Source: a virus
Direction: 5' to 3' (one strand)
Virus record (IMG/VR): IMGVR_UViG_3300025122_000120
Span: 1-27,317 of that record
Length of the DNA: 27,317 nt
Position 1 is the first letter of the stretch, and each line of letters opens with the position of its first letter. The notes below the pieces were generated by a model. The model was not told where the DNA came from, made no database searches, and was given only the letters and a program-made list of their open reading frames with translations. The position numbers were made by a program, and so were the translations under genes. Positions 7,951 through 17,289 of the stretch are shown piece by piece.

Positions 7951-9844
7951 GATCAGCAGGAAGAAGCTGGCCCGGGGCACCAAGCTTATGCCGGGACATG
8001 TGTCGGACCCGCTTGCGGACGCCGCCACTCAGATGACCAACATTGACATCAACCGTGACCAGATGAAGGCGCCCATGGCGCCGTTCTGCGTCAACCTCTC
8101 GGTGCCCTTTCTTGGCCCCGCATCGCTTCCGGCAGGCACCATCACCATTCCCTTTGCGCTGCCCCCTCTCCAGGAGGACTTCGAGTCCAGGGGCACCTTC
8201 GGAACGGGCGCACCCGTCTATCCCGCCGCAATGCCCCAGATAATGCTCAAGTCTGTGTCGTTCTCGTTTGACCAACGAGGCGAGCCCGCCGCCATCGCCA
8301 GCCAGTTCTGGACCCAAAGCGGCACCGGCAACACGGGCAAGTATGGCTACTCAAGCGAGCAGGCCAAACTGACCTACGAGGACGTCACCAAGCTCGATAT
8401 CAAGATATCCCTCCACGAAAAGGACCAGGCCTACTTCGGAGATGCCTACCCGTACAAGCTCCAGAAGGAGCTGTGGTCAACGGTCATCCCGGAGAGCGTG
8501 CTCTCAGGCCGCGCCCTCCGCGCCAACCCGTTCATCCAGACCGACATCGACATCGCCATCGACCCCTATAAAACCCTGCTGTTCACGGTCCACTGCCCGG
8601 GGCTCACCGATACGGCGGGCCGGAACCTGACGCTGCCGTCCATCGAAGTGTCCATGAAGTTCCTCGGTGAGCTGGTCCAACGAGACAGCGGCTCGGGGGA
8701 TGTGCAGAACATCCCTGCCGACGGCGGCAGCGGCGAGAATAAATACGGGGCCAAGACGGCACCGTCCATCACGATCAGCGAGCCGGGCACCGGAACCGCG
8801 CTGAAGGCAGCGGATACGGCAGGCGTGAATACCAACGTCACCACCATTGATAGCCAGTTCACCGCCAAGCTTCAGGGCGGCTATGACCGCTTCGGAGACA
8901 CGCCGCCCACAGAGGTCATCAAGGATGACGCGGCCTATGACGTCATCGCGGTGCCGCTCTACCAGAACAGCGCAAACGGCGGCATCTCTGCCAACGCGAC
9001 GTTCCTTGCGACGTGGCCCTACGTGGGCACTCGCGATGCGCTTGAGGCCAACGCGGGCCTCTTCGACCGCCGCATCATCCCGATTCACCACTCTTACACC
9101 ATCCACCACGCCATCTTGGCCTGGAACTGGTCGCCCTACAGAATACTGAACGCAGACTGGAACCCGGACGGCACGCCCCCCATGGACGGAGCCGGGGCGC
9201 CAATAGCCAACGCCCAGGGGGCGCTGTGGATTGCCCCGTCCGAGGACATTGCCCTCAAGGTGGGCATCGGAATCGGCACAGGAATGAGGGCCGACGGGTT
9301 TGGGTATGCCGAGGTGGGCGAGTTGGCCATCAATAACCCCAATAACTACGCCCCAGGGGCAATCCCGCCCACCCCCGGAGACCCCGACACAACCGGCGAC
9401 TGGGACACCAGCCTCATCGACCGGATTACCAGCACAGACTCACCCCCTGCGTCCATGTTATGGAACGCTGCCGGTGACAACTACGCCTTCGCGCCCAAAT
9501 GGAACTGGGAACTGCACTCGATTCCGCTCACGCCCACGACCGACAGCGCAAACGGCTACTACGTCCAGGGCGACCCCGTGTTTGTTGGCCCCGGCTGGAC
9601 CACCACCAAAGAGCGCAGTGACTTGGACGGCGCCGCCCCAGCCACGGCGGGGGCTGAGCAGTGGATCGAGGTCCGCTCCTTGCTCTATCCCAGCGAGGCC
9701 GGAAAGGGCTTTGACACCGCGGTTGCCGATGTGGTTGCCAACCTCGAAGACCCCAACGACACTCTTGGCAAGTTACCAAGCATCTTGGTGGGCTACGGTG
9801 GGTGTTACGTGTATCTTATCTGCAAGAAGCATCTTACGAAGTAG
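7943..9844 (+). CDS. Virion structural protein, 633 aa, marine-phage-like N-terminus
   Basis: This resembles a large structural protein I recall from marine podoviruses: ISRKKLARGTKLMPGHVSDP, then a 'FCVNLSVPFLGP...TIPFALPPLQEDF' strand pair and VSFSFDQRGEPAAI. Its function there is not settled and it is usually called a tail or fibre protein. The sequence is beta-rich and Gly/Pro-rich, with a linker around residues 245-290 (DSGSGDVQNIPADGGSGENK) dividing an N-terminal domain from a longer C-terminal one. The C-terminus (ILVGYGGCYVYLICKKHLTK) is a hydrophobic strand pair. It overlaps the previous gene by 8 nt. Its TAG stop is embedded in the ribosome binding site of the next gene. Confidence 0.6.
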   Translation: MAKISRKKLARGTKLMPGHVSDPLADAATQMTNIDINRDQMKAPMAPFCVNLSVPFLGPASLPAGTITIPFALPPLQEDFESRGTFGTGAPVYPAAMPQIMLKSVSFSFDQRGEPAAIASQFWTQSGTGNTGKYGYSSEQAKLTYEDVTKLDIKISLHEKDQAYFGDAYPYKLQKELWSTVIPESVLSGRALRANPFIQTDIDIAIDPYKTLLFTVHCPGLTDTAGRNLTLPSIEVSMKFLGELVQRDSGSGDVQNIPADGGSGENKYGAKTAPSITISEPGTGTALKAADTAGVNTNVTTIDSQFTAKLQGGYDRFGDTPPTEVIKDDAAYDVIAVPLYQNSANGGISANATFLATWPYVGTRDALEANAGLFDRRIIPIHHSYTIHHAILAWNWSPYRILNADWNPDGTPPMDGAGAPIANAQGALWIAPSEDIALKVGIGIGTGMRADGFGYAEVGELAINNPNNYAPGAIPPTPGDPDTTGDWDTSLIDRITSTDSPPASMLWNAAGDNYAFAPKWNWELHSIPLTPTTDSANGYYVQGDPVFVGPGWTTTKERSDLDGAAPATAGAEQWIEVRSLLYPSEAGKGFDTAVADVVANLEDPNDTLGKLPSILVGYGGCYVYLICKKHLTK

Positions 9845-9853
9845 GAGGACGCC

Positions 9854-10732
9854 GTGCCCGATACGCCCAACCCGAGCGCCGCCCCGCCATTTAAGACCCA
9901 CCAGGACTACTTGGACGAAGCGGCGCAGAAAAAGCATGACGCCGCCGTGCGGAAGGAGGCCCAGGAGGCCGAGCGCGCTCGGTTAGAGGCCGAGGAAACG
10001 GCCGCTGCTTCGGCTCGCGCAACCTCCGGGTACGCGCAGACGCGCCCCACCTTCGACTTCTCCAGCCAGGAGGGGCTCTTCGGTGATATCGGCGCCGCTC
10101 AGTCGCAGATGTTCGCAGACCTTCAGGGCTACAAGGGCGCCCTCGACACGGGCCGGGATGAACTGGTGTCGCGCCTCGGCGCCTACGAGGGTGCCCTCGA
10201 CAGGGCTCCGGCTCTCGTGCGGCGCGACGTATCCTCTGAGGCCGCCCGGGGGATGGCGGCGGCCATGGGGCAGGCCGGGGGGATGCCTATCGGTGGCGGT
10301 TCGGCCGCTGCGATGCGCGCACAGGGCCGCACTGCCGGGGACACCACCGCCCGCATCTTTGCTGATTTGCTTCCGGGAATCGAGCAGGCCAAGTTTGCCG
10401 CTGGCGGCCAGGTCTTTGCCGAGGCCCTCCCCGCCATGGAGTTGGCCAAGTCAACCGCTGCGGATAAAGAGCTGCAAGTGCTCCTCGATGAGCAGACGCG
10501 TGCGGAGGCCCCAAGGGCTGGCATGCAGATCGCCGTTGATAATGTCTTCGCTATCGAAGAGCAGTATCTCATACCCACCGATGACCACCCGGACATCACA
10601 ACGGAGGACAAGAAAAACGCCGCCGAGGCCTATCTGGCCCTCGCCGAGGCCTCTGGCGACCCCAAGGTGGCAGCCTTCTATCTTGCAAAGGCCGACCAAA
10701 TTATGGGATTTGACCCGACCGCGACCGCTTAA
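9854..10732 (+). CDS. Ala-rich putative internal virion protein, 292 aa
   Basis: The start is GTG at 9854, set by TAGGAGG ending 5 nt upstream. Residues 20-60 are a charged coiled coil (AAQKKHDAAVRKEAQEAERA). Residues 115-160 are Gly/Ala/Met-rich (GMAAAMGQAGGMPIGGGSAA), a stretch able to insert into or line a membrane channel. The C-terminal half is helical and acidic. Length and position, as the first of three Ala-rich proteins before the lysis genes, resemble the T7 gp14-gp15-gp16 set of ejection proteins. The analogy is positional and compositional; no homologous motif was identified. Confidence 0.55.
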   Translation: MPDTPNPSAAPPFKTHQDYLDEAAQKKHDAAVRKEAQEAERARLEAEETAAASARATSGYAQTRPTFDFSSQEGLFGDIGAAQSQMFADLQGYKGALDTGRDELVSRLGAYEGALDRAPALVRRDVSSEAARGMAAAMGQAGGMPIGGGSAAAMRAQGRTAGDTTARIFADLLPGIEQAKFAAGGQVFAEALPAMELAKSTAADKELQVLLDEQTRAEAPRAGMQIAVDNVFAIEEQYLIPTDDHPDITTEDKKNAAEAYLALAEASGDPKVAAFYLAKADQIMGFDPTATA

Positions 10733-10757
10733 GCCCCACCCCCGCAACGCCGACGAG

Positions 10758-10910
10758 ATGAATCTGTATGGGTAGAATCGTTATACCGATGGCGCGGCCC
10801 CACCAACGGGCGAGCGCTGGCCACAGGGCAGTCCCACGGTTGCAGAGCACCCGCAGGCATCAGAGAAAGCCGCGCCCGCTGACCATGAGGGAGAAGTACG
10901 GCGTCAGTGA
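10758..10910 (+). pseudogene. Small ORF with in-frame amber at codon 6
   Basis: The ATG at 10758 gives MNLYG, then TAG (10773-10775). The same frame then stays open for 44 more codons to TGA at 10908-10910, encoding NRYTDGAAPPTGERWPQGSP and continuing with a balanced, non-shadow-like composition. It lies 25 nt after the previous gene, fills a gap otherwise poorly explained, and overlaps the favoured start of the next gene by 26 nt. CAG to TAG would be a single transition. It could be a decayed gene, a sequence variant, a readthrough gene, or chance. The ribosome binding site is weak (GACGAG directly at the ATG). Confidence 0.3.
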
Positions 10911-12390
10911 GTGGGAGCTTTTCAACACGGCCCTCGACACCGCAATCGGCCTCGGTGGACGCGCAGCATCCGCAAGTGAAACAGCCAAACGCCGCAGGCA
11001 GAGGGCAGCGCAGGCCGAGAGCGCAACGGATGTCACAGCGTCTGCCGAGGCGTTCCTCGCCCAGATGGACCCACCCGCACTGTCAGCCCAACTGGACGAG
11101 TCCGAGCTTCTTCAGCGACGCGGCACGCAGCCAATCGCGATGAGCGGGGCAGCGCCCGAGGACCGGGGCAGGTGGGAGGCGGCTCGCCAGGATGTGATGC
11201 AGGAGGCGTCGTCTTCGCAGTGGCACCCCGCTGGCGCCCAGACGGGCGGCTGGGTCATCGACCCACTCGGTGAGATGGCTGGGCGTCGAAGCGAAAGGGT
11301 CATTGGCCTTGAGGAGTCCGGGGCCCTTCAAGCGCCACCGATTATGGCCACGAGGATGCCGGCCCCTCAGCTTCAGTTGGATCCGTCCCTCCAGGCCGCC
11401 GCGCCGGGACAGATGCCCCCTGGGCTTCAGTCCCCCCTCATGGCGCAGCCAGCGCCTCAGCAGCAACCCACCGCCTACATCCCCACCACCCTCGGTGAGG
11501 CTCAGGCCATGGCGCAGGCCGCCACCACGCTGGAAGAGCGCGCGGCGGCGATGGAGCATATCGACCAGCTGGCCTTTCCCGGCGGTCTCCGTGACGCCAT
11601 CACGGGCGGGCACGTCGAACGCGCCCAGCGAGCCGCAGGCGCATGGAGGCCGCCTCGGGGCGAGACCGCCCTGGATGCGGCCCGAAGACGCCAAGTCGAG
11701 CAGGCCATCTTAACGAGCAAGGCGCTGGAGGACCAGCGCCGCAAGCGGACAGAGGCCCTTCAGGCAGACATTGACGCGGACGCGGCCAAGCTGTTTAAGC
11801 AGGCGGCCATCGTCAGGAAGAGGGACCCTGAGAAGGCCAAGCGCATCGCGCAGTTGAGCTACTACCTCAACAATAAGGGCAAGTTCGACAGTGGGGAGGT
11901 TACCGAGGAGGAGTGGCGCTCCAAGTCTGGCGTATTCGCTGACGACGAGCCGTCTGGCGTCGCCTTCCATGCCAAGGCGCTAAAGCTTCCGAAGAGCAGC
12001 GTCATAGAGGTGGGTAAGGGCGCTCAGAAGCTGATCAGCATCAGCAAGACCAGGCCGTTTACGCCTCGACCCGTGCCGGCCACCCTCCTGACCGCCAAGC
12101 GAAAGATCTCAGAGAAAATCGCCGCCGACAGGCAACTGCTTATGCTCGGAGAGGCTGAGCTTAAAAATATGGCCCGCACGAATCCGGCATTTGCACCCAC
12201 GGCGGTGACGGCCTCGTTGGTGGAGAACCAAAGGCAACTCCGTGAAGTGGACGGGCAGATAGCGGGGCACAAGGCTGCGCAGGAGGGTGCCACTGGCGGC
12301 GCCACCTACAGCGCGCCAGCCTCCGCACCGCCCGCCACGCAGGCCCCCGCCCTTGTGCGCGGTGATGACGGCGTCTGGAGGCGTCCGTAG
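10885..12390 (+). CDS. Gln/Ala/Pro-rich putative internal virion protein, about 501 aa
   Basis: This is an unrecognised, mostly helical protein, second of the three ejection-type proteins. I favour the ATG at 10885 (MREKYGVSEWELFNTALDTA). The frame is open to an ATG at 10768, but the extra 39 residues are Arg-rich like an off-frame product and collide with another coding-like frame; neither start has a good ribosome binding site. Residues about 150-210 are Pro/Gln/Met-rich (LQSPLMAQPAPQQQPTAYIP). Charged helices follow (KRTEALQADIDADAAKLFKQ). The C-terminus is an Ala/Pro linker ending RGDDGVWRRP. The TAG stop lies 6 nt before the next ATG in the same frame. Confidence 0.6.
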   Translation: MREKYGVSEWELFNTALDTAIGLGGRAASASETAKRRRQRAAQAESATDVTASAEAFLAQMDPPALSAQLDESELLQRRGTQPIAMSGAAPEDRGRWEAARQDVMQEASSSQWHPAGAQTGGWVIDPLGEMAGRRSERVIGLEESGALQAPPIMATRMPAPQLQLDPSLQAAAPGQMPPGLQSPLMAQPAPQQQPTAYIPTTLGEAQAMAQAATTLEERAAAMEHIDQLAFPGGLRDAITGGHVERAQRAAGAWRPPRGETALDAARRRQVEQAILTSKALEDQRRKRTEALQADIDADAAKLFKQAAIVRKRDPEKAKRIAQLSYYLNNKGKFDSGEVTEEEWRSKSGVFADDEPSGVAFHAKALKLPKSSVIEVGKGAQKLISISKTRPFTPRPVPATLLTAKRKISEKIAADRQLLMLGEAELKNMARTNPAFAPTAVTASLVENQRQLREVDGQIAGHKAAQEGATGGATYSAPASAPPATQAPALVRGDDGVWRRP

Positions 12391-12396
12391 GCGACC

Positions 12397-15300
12397 ATGG
12401 GCATTATCACCGTCGAGGGGTTGGGGCAGGTTGAGATAGCCGGGGACGCCCCAACGCATGAGGAGGGCCGGTTAATCCTGGCCCAACTTGAGTCCGTCGC
12501 CCCAGCAATCACACCCGCCATCGAGGAGGCCCTCTCACCCCTGGCTGGCCTCCAGGAGCGGTTCCAGCAGATCGAGGACCCGCGCGAGGAGACCGGCCCC
12601 CTGGGCCAGGCGGCGCGCGGCATCGGCTACGGGGCATCCCGCGTTGCCCGAGGGGCGCTCCTGGGCACTGGCCTTGCAGCGGCAGAGGCCACCCTCGGTC
12701 GCGAAGAGGTGGAGAGGTCCCCCTCCTTCGCGCTCCATGAGGAGTGGAAGGCTCTGGAAGAGGGTCTCTACAAGCCGTCCGTATCGTTCGATGACGTGCT
12801 GGAGAGTGGGTGGGACCCGTCCACAGTGGCCGCGTTTATCGGAGAGAGCGGAGTCTCTTCGCTACCAGGCATGGCCGCCGCCGTCGCTTCGATGCCGCGT
12901 TACGCCATGTCGATGGTGGGCGAAATTGCCCAGCAGCGCGCAGCCAACCGTGGCCCAGGTGCCGAGGTCACTGGCGCAGACCTTGCGGTCGCTGCCGTTA
13001 CGTCCGGTGCCGTTGCTGGCGGCGAGAGGCTCGGCGCAAAGCTGGCGATGGGCGGCGGCACCGCTGCCACCCCCCTCCGCAGGGTGGGCCAGGCCGCCGC
13101 TGGTGAATTGGTAACAGAGGCTGGCCAGGAAGCCGTCCAGACCATCGGTGAGCAAGCTTTCACCCGCGAGGGGGAGGGCCTCGTGGCCGGCGTGGACCCC
13201 ACCGAGATGGCCAAGCGTATGGCCGCTGGCGCCCTTGTCGGCGGTCCGATGGGCGGTGTGATTGGCGCAGGCGCAGAGGGGGTTCGCGGTCTTCGCAGGC
13301 CCCCAGCAGAGCCTCCCGCGTGGGTGGAGACGGAGGCCGGCGCCTACGATGCCGATGAGCGCGTTGAGAGGAGGCTTGAGCCCACCCCAGTCACCGAGGA
13401 GGTGGTTGCGGAGGTTGAGGTCCCAGCGTTCGACCCGGAAGCGTCTCTGGAAGAGTACCGCCTCGCGCTAGATGGGCGCGACCCAAACCCCGCTGAGGAC
13501 ATCCGCGCAATCGAGGCCATCTTGCAGCGCCCAGGTGCGGGGCCATGGCTGGGGAACATGCGGAACATGGCCCTCGGCCGCCTAGAGGGCGACCCGTTCT
13601 CAGAGCGACTGCGGTACGGAGCGAATCGTGCAGAGGAGCTTTGGGAGCAGCGCCGCGCCGCCCCAACCGCCGAAGTGGTCACCGAAGAGGTCGTCACCCC
13701 AACCGAGGAAGTGGCGCGCGACCCAGCTACGGAAGAAGCGCTCATGCAGGCCGAGGGGTTGATAGCGGAGATTGAGGGCATCCAGGTCCATGAGGGGCCG
13801 ATAGGGGCGCTGCGGGAGATTAAGTATCAGGTAAGGCTTGTCGACATCGAGATGGCGGAGTTGCGCCAGGTTGACGAGGCGTGGCCAGAGCGCGAAGACG
13901 CACTCGAAACACTGCGCGGCGCCCTGGTAGAGCGCGCTGACAACATCCTCCAAGGCATTGCCAGTGAGGGCGACGCCGCACTTATCACGCAGTCGAGGGA
14001 AGTGATGGGGCCCGAGGCGACGCCGGACTTCGGCCGGGGTGGCACGCCTAGTCAGGTCTGGAAGTGGTCGTCCTACGAGGGGCGAGAGGCAGACGTGGCC
14101 GCCGCCAAGGCCCGCACCCCCTCCAAGACAGACCCGTATGAGGCCGTCAGGCGTGCTCAAGCCCTAGCCGCCCAGGACGCCCCTCCAATCGACGCTGTGG
14201 ACGCCATCATCGAGAGCATAGATGAGTCCACGGTGCCCGGTGAGTTCACGCAGGCTGGGCCCATGGCGTTGCCGCTGGGCGCCGGTCCAGAGGTCGAAGC
14301 CGTTGACGTGATGATGGAGACGGTCCCACTGATTGAGGGCATCGAGCGCCTCAAGACCAAGATGAAGGCAGAGGCCAAGGCGGCCAAGAGGGCCGTCCCG
14401 AAGCGCCCCGGCACAAAGGCGGCAGAGCGTAAGCCCACTCGCGCCGAGAACAGGGTCGCAGAGGCCGAGGGGAGGGCGCGGGCTGCGCTTGCAGCGGCCG
14501 ATGTGGCAGCCGCCGACGCCGACATTGACGACGCCCTGTCCGATGCAGTCGCGGCGCAGGCCCGCGTAATGGCGGGGCCGGCAGATTTCATATCCGCAAA
14601 GAACGCCGATGTTGAGAGCCTCCTGCGAGACATGGGCCGTAGCGACGAGGACATCAGGGCCTTGAGCGAGACGCAAAGGGTCTCATACGCGCAGTCCCTC
14701 GCCATGCTGGAAGAGTCCAATCTCAGGTCCAGCCTTGAGGGCGAGGGCCAGTCGCTAGAGGTGGTAATACCCCCAGCGATGACCGCGTTAGCCAACAGCA
14801 TCACTCAAAGACCCAGGGCCGCGTCAGATCTCGAACAACTGGCCTTCAACAGCGTCATCGCCCAGGTCAACACGGCCAACCGTCGCCTCAGTGCCAGGAT
14901 TAACGAGCTAGACCAGATTGTGCCAGAGTCGTCGGTTGAAAGGTCTGCTATCCAGGATGAGATCGACATCCTCACGAAGAAAAAAGAGGGCCTGGACGCC
15001 GACTTTGACTTGTTCGCCGCAGCTAATAAGGTCATCGGCTCAATCTGGGGCCGCGCGGGCTGGATGCGGCAGCGCCGGATTAACGACAACATGACCCTCG
15101 ATGAGGCCCAGGGCGCAGCCCGTGCAAAGAGGGGCGCCCAGCTCACCCCCAAGCAGAAGGAACTGCTGAAGTCCATCTTCAACGACGCAGATGCGCTGCG
15201 TGATGCCGCCACCAAGGCGCGTAAAAGCGCCCTGGGTGATTACAACAAGGCCAAGCGGGCACTCGAAAGGGCGCAAGGGGTCAAGAAGTCCGCAGACGAT

Positions 15301-17289
15301 GTGCGCAAAGCGGCCCGCAAGAGGGTGGAAAAGGCCATGGATAAGAGGTCGCCCCGACAGAGGGCGGCCGAGGAAGAGATCCGCTGGGGCGTTGATAGGC
15401 CCATCAGAGTGACGCCACTCCGCATGAGCGCAGAGGAGAAGGCGGCAAGGAAGGCCTTCAGGGACGCCCAGAGGAAGGCGAAGCGGGCGGCCAAGGAGGT
15501 CACCAAGAAGGAGAAGGAGGCTCAAGAGATTAAGGGGATGGTTGCGCAGGCCGAAGCAGACATAAGGCGCGCCAAACAGAAGAAGGCCGCCGCCCCAGAG
15601 GAGGCTATCCAGCACCCCTTCTTCAGGCACTGGACAAGGCAGAAGTCAATCGCTCGTGCGATGACGTCGTCTGGGGATGACTCCGCACTCGGCAGGCAGG
15701 GCGGCGCTTTGGTCCTCCAGAATCTAGGCGCTGCGATCAGGACCCTTCCCTACATCGTCCGAGTCAACCCGTTTAAGTGGGATCCCGTCGCGAGACGAAT
15801 CGTCCACAACCCAGCGTCACGGGCTGCGGCCATCGAGATCCAAGAGGAGATGCTCAACAGTCCATGGCAGATCGCAAGGAATTGGGCAGCACTTGAGATG
15901 AGTGAGGTCGAAGGCAGATCGAACACAGGCAAGAGCGGACTTGACGCGAAGGAGGAGTATTTCGCCACCCATGCGTTCGACGAGGGCGGCAAGCTCCTCC
16001 AGGGCGTTGGCAAGCACCTCATCACCCCGTCCCAGAACCTGTTTGGCCTCACCCTAAACCGCCTGCGCTCGGTCAACTTCGACGACGGTCTTCGCATCCT
16101 GGCAGAGGGAGAGGGCGCGGACCTTGACGCTGTTACGCCCGAGGCGGGAGACGCCGTCATCACCGCGATGATTGAGGCCAACGCCCCGCCATCGAAACCA
16201 AGACGCCTGCGCGAGGGCGACCAGGACTTGTTCCTGGCCAAGGAAGACATCCCCAGCCTCACCCCAGATGAGCGGGCAGAGTTTGGCCGCATCGACCTGG
16301 CGATGAACGTGGTCCCCAGGGCAGATGCCGAAGCCCTCGCCGTCATTATCAACGCAAGCTCTGGCCGTGGCGAGTGGACTTTTGGCGTAAGCGACCGCCA
16401 GGGCGTCGACGTGATCAATAAGGTTCTCAGGAACATCTTGTTTGCGCCCAAGTTCACAGCGTCCCGCTTCGAGTCGTTCTCTCACCCGTTCCAGCTTATC
16501 GCAGCCAGCCGTGGGCACGGCCGGTTCAAGAACGTGTCCCCCAAGGCGCTTAGGCTGTTCAGGAAGAGGGTGGGCAGGAGCATCGGGCTCGGCGTTGGCC
16601 TGGGGGCCATGTCTGTCATCGCTGCGTCCTTCGACGATGACCGAGACCCCGGGGAGGCCCTGGACAACTTCATGAATCCTGGCAGCGCTGACTTCTTGAA
16701 GGGCCGCATCGGCACCCACAGGTTCGACGCGCTCGGCGGCATACCAACGTCCGTCCGATACCTCCTCCCGCTCAACTTCACGCCCATTGAGGCGTGGCGT
16801 AAGTCTGACGACCCCGCAGAGTGGGCCTACCACACGCTGATATCTGACTGGGGCGAAGGGGCCGGGGACAAGTTCAGTCGGATGGTGCGAAACAAGCTGG
16901 ACCCACTCACGTCCGCAGCGTGGACGATATTTACCCAGAAGGACTACCTTGGTCGCCCGCTCAGGGAGCAGGACTTTATGGGGATGCCTGCCTCCGAGAT
17001 GAACGACGTTGAGAGCTTCATCATCAACGGGCTCATACGCCCCATCGTGGGCGCGTACACCCCCATCATGGCGCAGAGCGCTTCAGAGGCCGCCATCCGC
17101 ACGATGTATCCACACATCGGGGAGGAGGAGCGCAACGCCTTCGTGCATCAGTTCGCACCGCCGCTGTGGGAGGTGCTGGGTGGCGGCCACGCCGACTACC
17201 CAGACGTCAAGGGGTCTCGCGGCTACAGGGCGACGCCGCGCAGAGCGCGTAAGCCACGCAGGCCATCCCCAAGGCGGTACTCCCGGTGA
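12397..17289 (+). CDS. Giant internal virion / polyvalent-type ejection protein, 1630 aa
   Basis: This is the largest gene and is probably ejected with the DNA. The N-terminus (ITVEGLGQVEIAGDAPTHEE) is a motif I associate with the starts of large podovirus internal virion proteins. Residues about 70-300 carry several glycine/alanine-rich hydrophobic stretches (GARGALLGTGLAAAEA-like region, SLPGMAAAVASM, MAAGALVGGPMGGVIGAG) that could span a membrane. Residues about 660-730 and 920-1070 are Lys/Ala-rich coiled coil. Residues about 1335-1480 (VLRNILFAPKFTASRFESF, then RIGTHRFDALGGIPTSVRYL) resemble the C-terminal domain common in large polyvalent phage proteins, LPD38-like from memory. No lytic or nuclease active site was seen. 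The ATG follows TAGGCGACC. Confidence 0.7.
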   Translation: MGIITVEGLGQVEIAGDAPTHEEGRLILAQLESVAPAITPAIEEALSPLAGLQERFQQIEDPREETGPLGQAARGIGYGASRVARGALLGTGLAAAEATLGREEVERSPSFALHEEWKALEEGLYKPSVSFDDVLESGWDPSTVAAFIGESGVSSLPGMAAAVASMPRYAMSMVGEIAQQRAANRGPGAEVTGADLAVAAVTSGAVAGGERLGAKLAMGGGTAATPLRRVGQAAAGELVTEAGQEAVQTIGEQAFTREGEGLVAGVDPTEMAKRMAAGALVGGPMGGVIGAGAEGVRGLRRPPAEPPAWVETEAGAYDADERVERRLEPTPVTEEVVAEVEVPAFDPEASLEEYRLALDGRDPNPAEDIRAIEAILQRPGAGPWLGNMRNMALGRLEGDPFSERLRYGANRAEELWEQRRAAPTAEVVTEEVVTPTEEVARDPATEEALMQAEGLIAEIEGIQVHEGPIGALREIKYQVRLVDIEMAELRQVDEAWPEREDALETLRGALVERADNILQGIASEGDAALITQSREVMGPEATPDFGRGGTPSQVWKWSSYEGREADVAAAKARTPSKTDPYEAVRRAQALAAQDAPPIDAVDAIIESIDESTVPGEFTQAGPMALPLGAGPEVEAVDVMMETVPLIEGIERLKTKMKAEAKAAKRAVPKRPGTKAAERKPTRAENRVAEAEGRARAALAAADVAAADADIDDALSDAVAAQARVMAGPADFISAKNADVESLLRDMGRSDEDIRALSETQRVSYAQSLAMLEESNLRSSLEGEGQSLEVVIPPAMTALANSITQRPRAASDLEQLAFNSVIAQVNTANRRLSARINELDQIVPESSVERSAIQDEIDILTKKKEGLDADFDLFAAANKVIGSIWGRAGWMRQRRINDNMTLDEAQGAARAKRGAQLTPKQKELLKSIFNDADALRDAATKARKSALGDYNKAKRALERAQGVKKSADDVRKAARKRVEKAMDKRSPRQRAAEEEIRWGVDRPIRVTPLRMSAEEKAARKAFRDAQRKAKRAAKEVTKKEKEAQEIKGMVAQAEADIRRAKQKKAAAPEEAIQHPFFRHWTRQKSIARAMTSSGDDSALGRQGGALVLQNLGAAIRTLPYIVRVNPFKWDPVARRIVHNPASRAAAIEIQEEMLNSPWQIARNWAALEMSEVEGRSNTGKSGLDAKEEYFATHAFDEGGKLLQGVGKHLITPSQNLFGLTLNRLRSVNFDDGLRILAEGEGADLDAVTPEAGDAVITAMIEANAPPSKPRRLREGDQDLFLAKEDIPSLTPDERAEFGRIDLAMNVVPRADAEALAVIINASSGRGEWTFGVSDRQGVDVINKVLRNILFAPKFTASRFESFSHPFQLIAASRGHGRFKNVSPKALRLFRKRVGRSIGLGVGLGAMSVIAASFDDDRDPGEALDNFMNPGSADFLKGRIGTHRFDALGGIPTSVRYLLPLNFTPIEAWRKSDDPAEWAYHTLISDWGEGAGDKFSRMVRNKLDPLTSAAWTIFTQKDYLGRPLREQDFMGMPASEMNDVESFIINGLIRPIVGAYTPIMAQSASEAAIRTMYPHIGEEERNAFVHQFAPPLWEVLGGGHADYPDVKGSRGYRATPRRARKPRRPSPRRYSR

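Noticed and set aside
10768-10884. Extra 39-residue N-terminus of the 501-aa virion protein
   Set aside because: Arg-rich, no ribosome binding site, and it conflicts with another coding-like frame; kept only as an alternative start.
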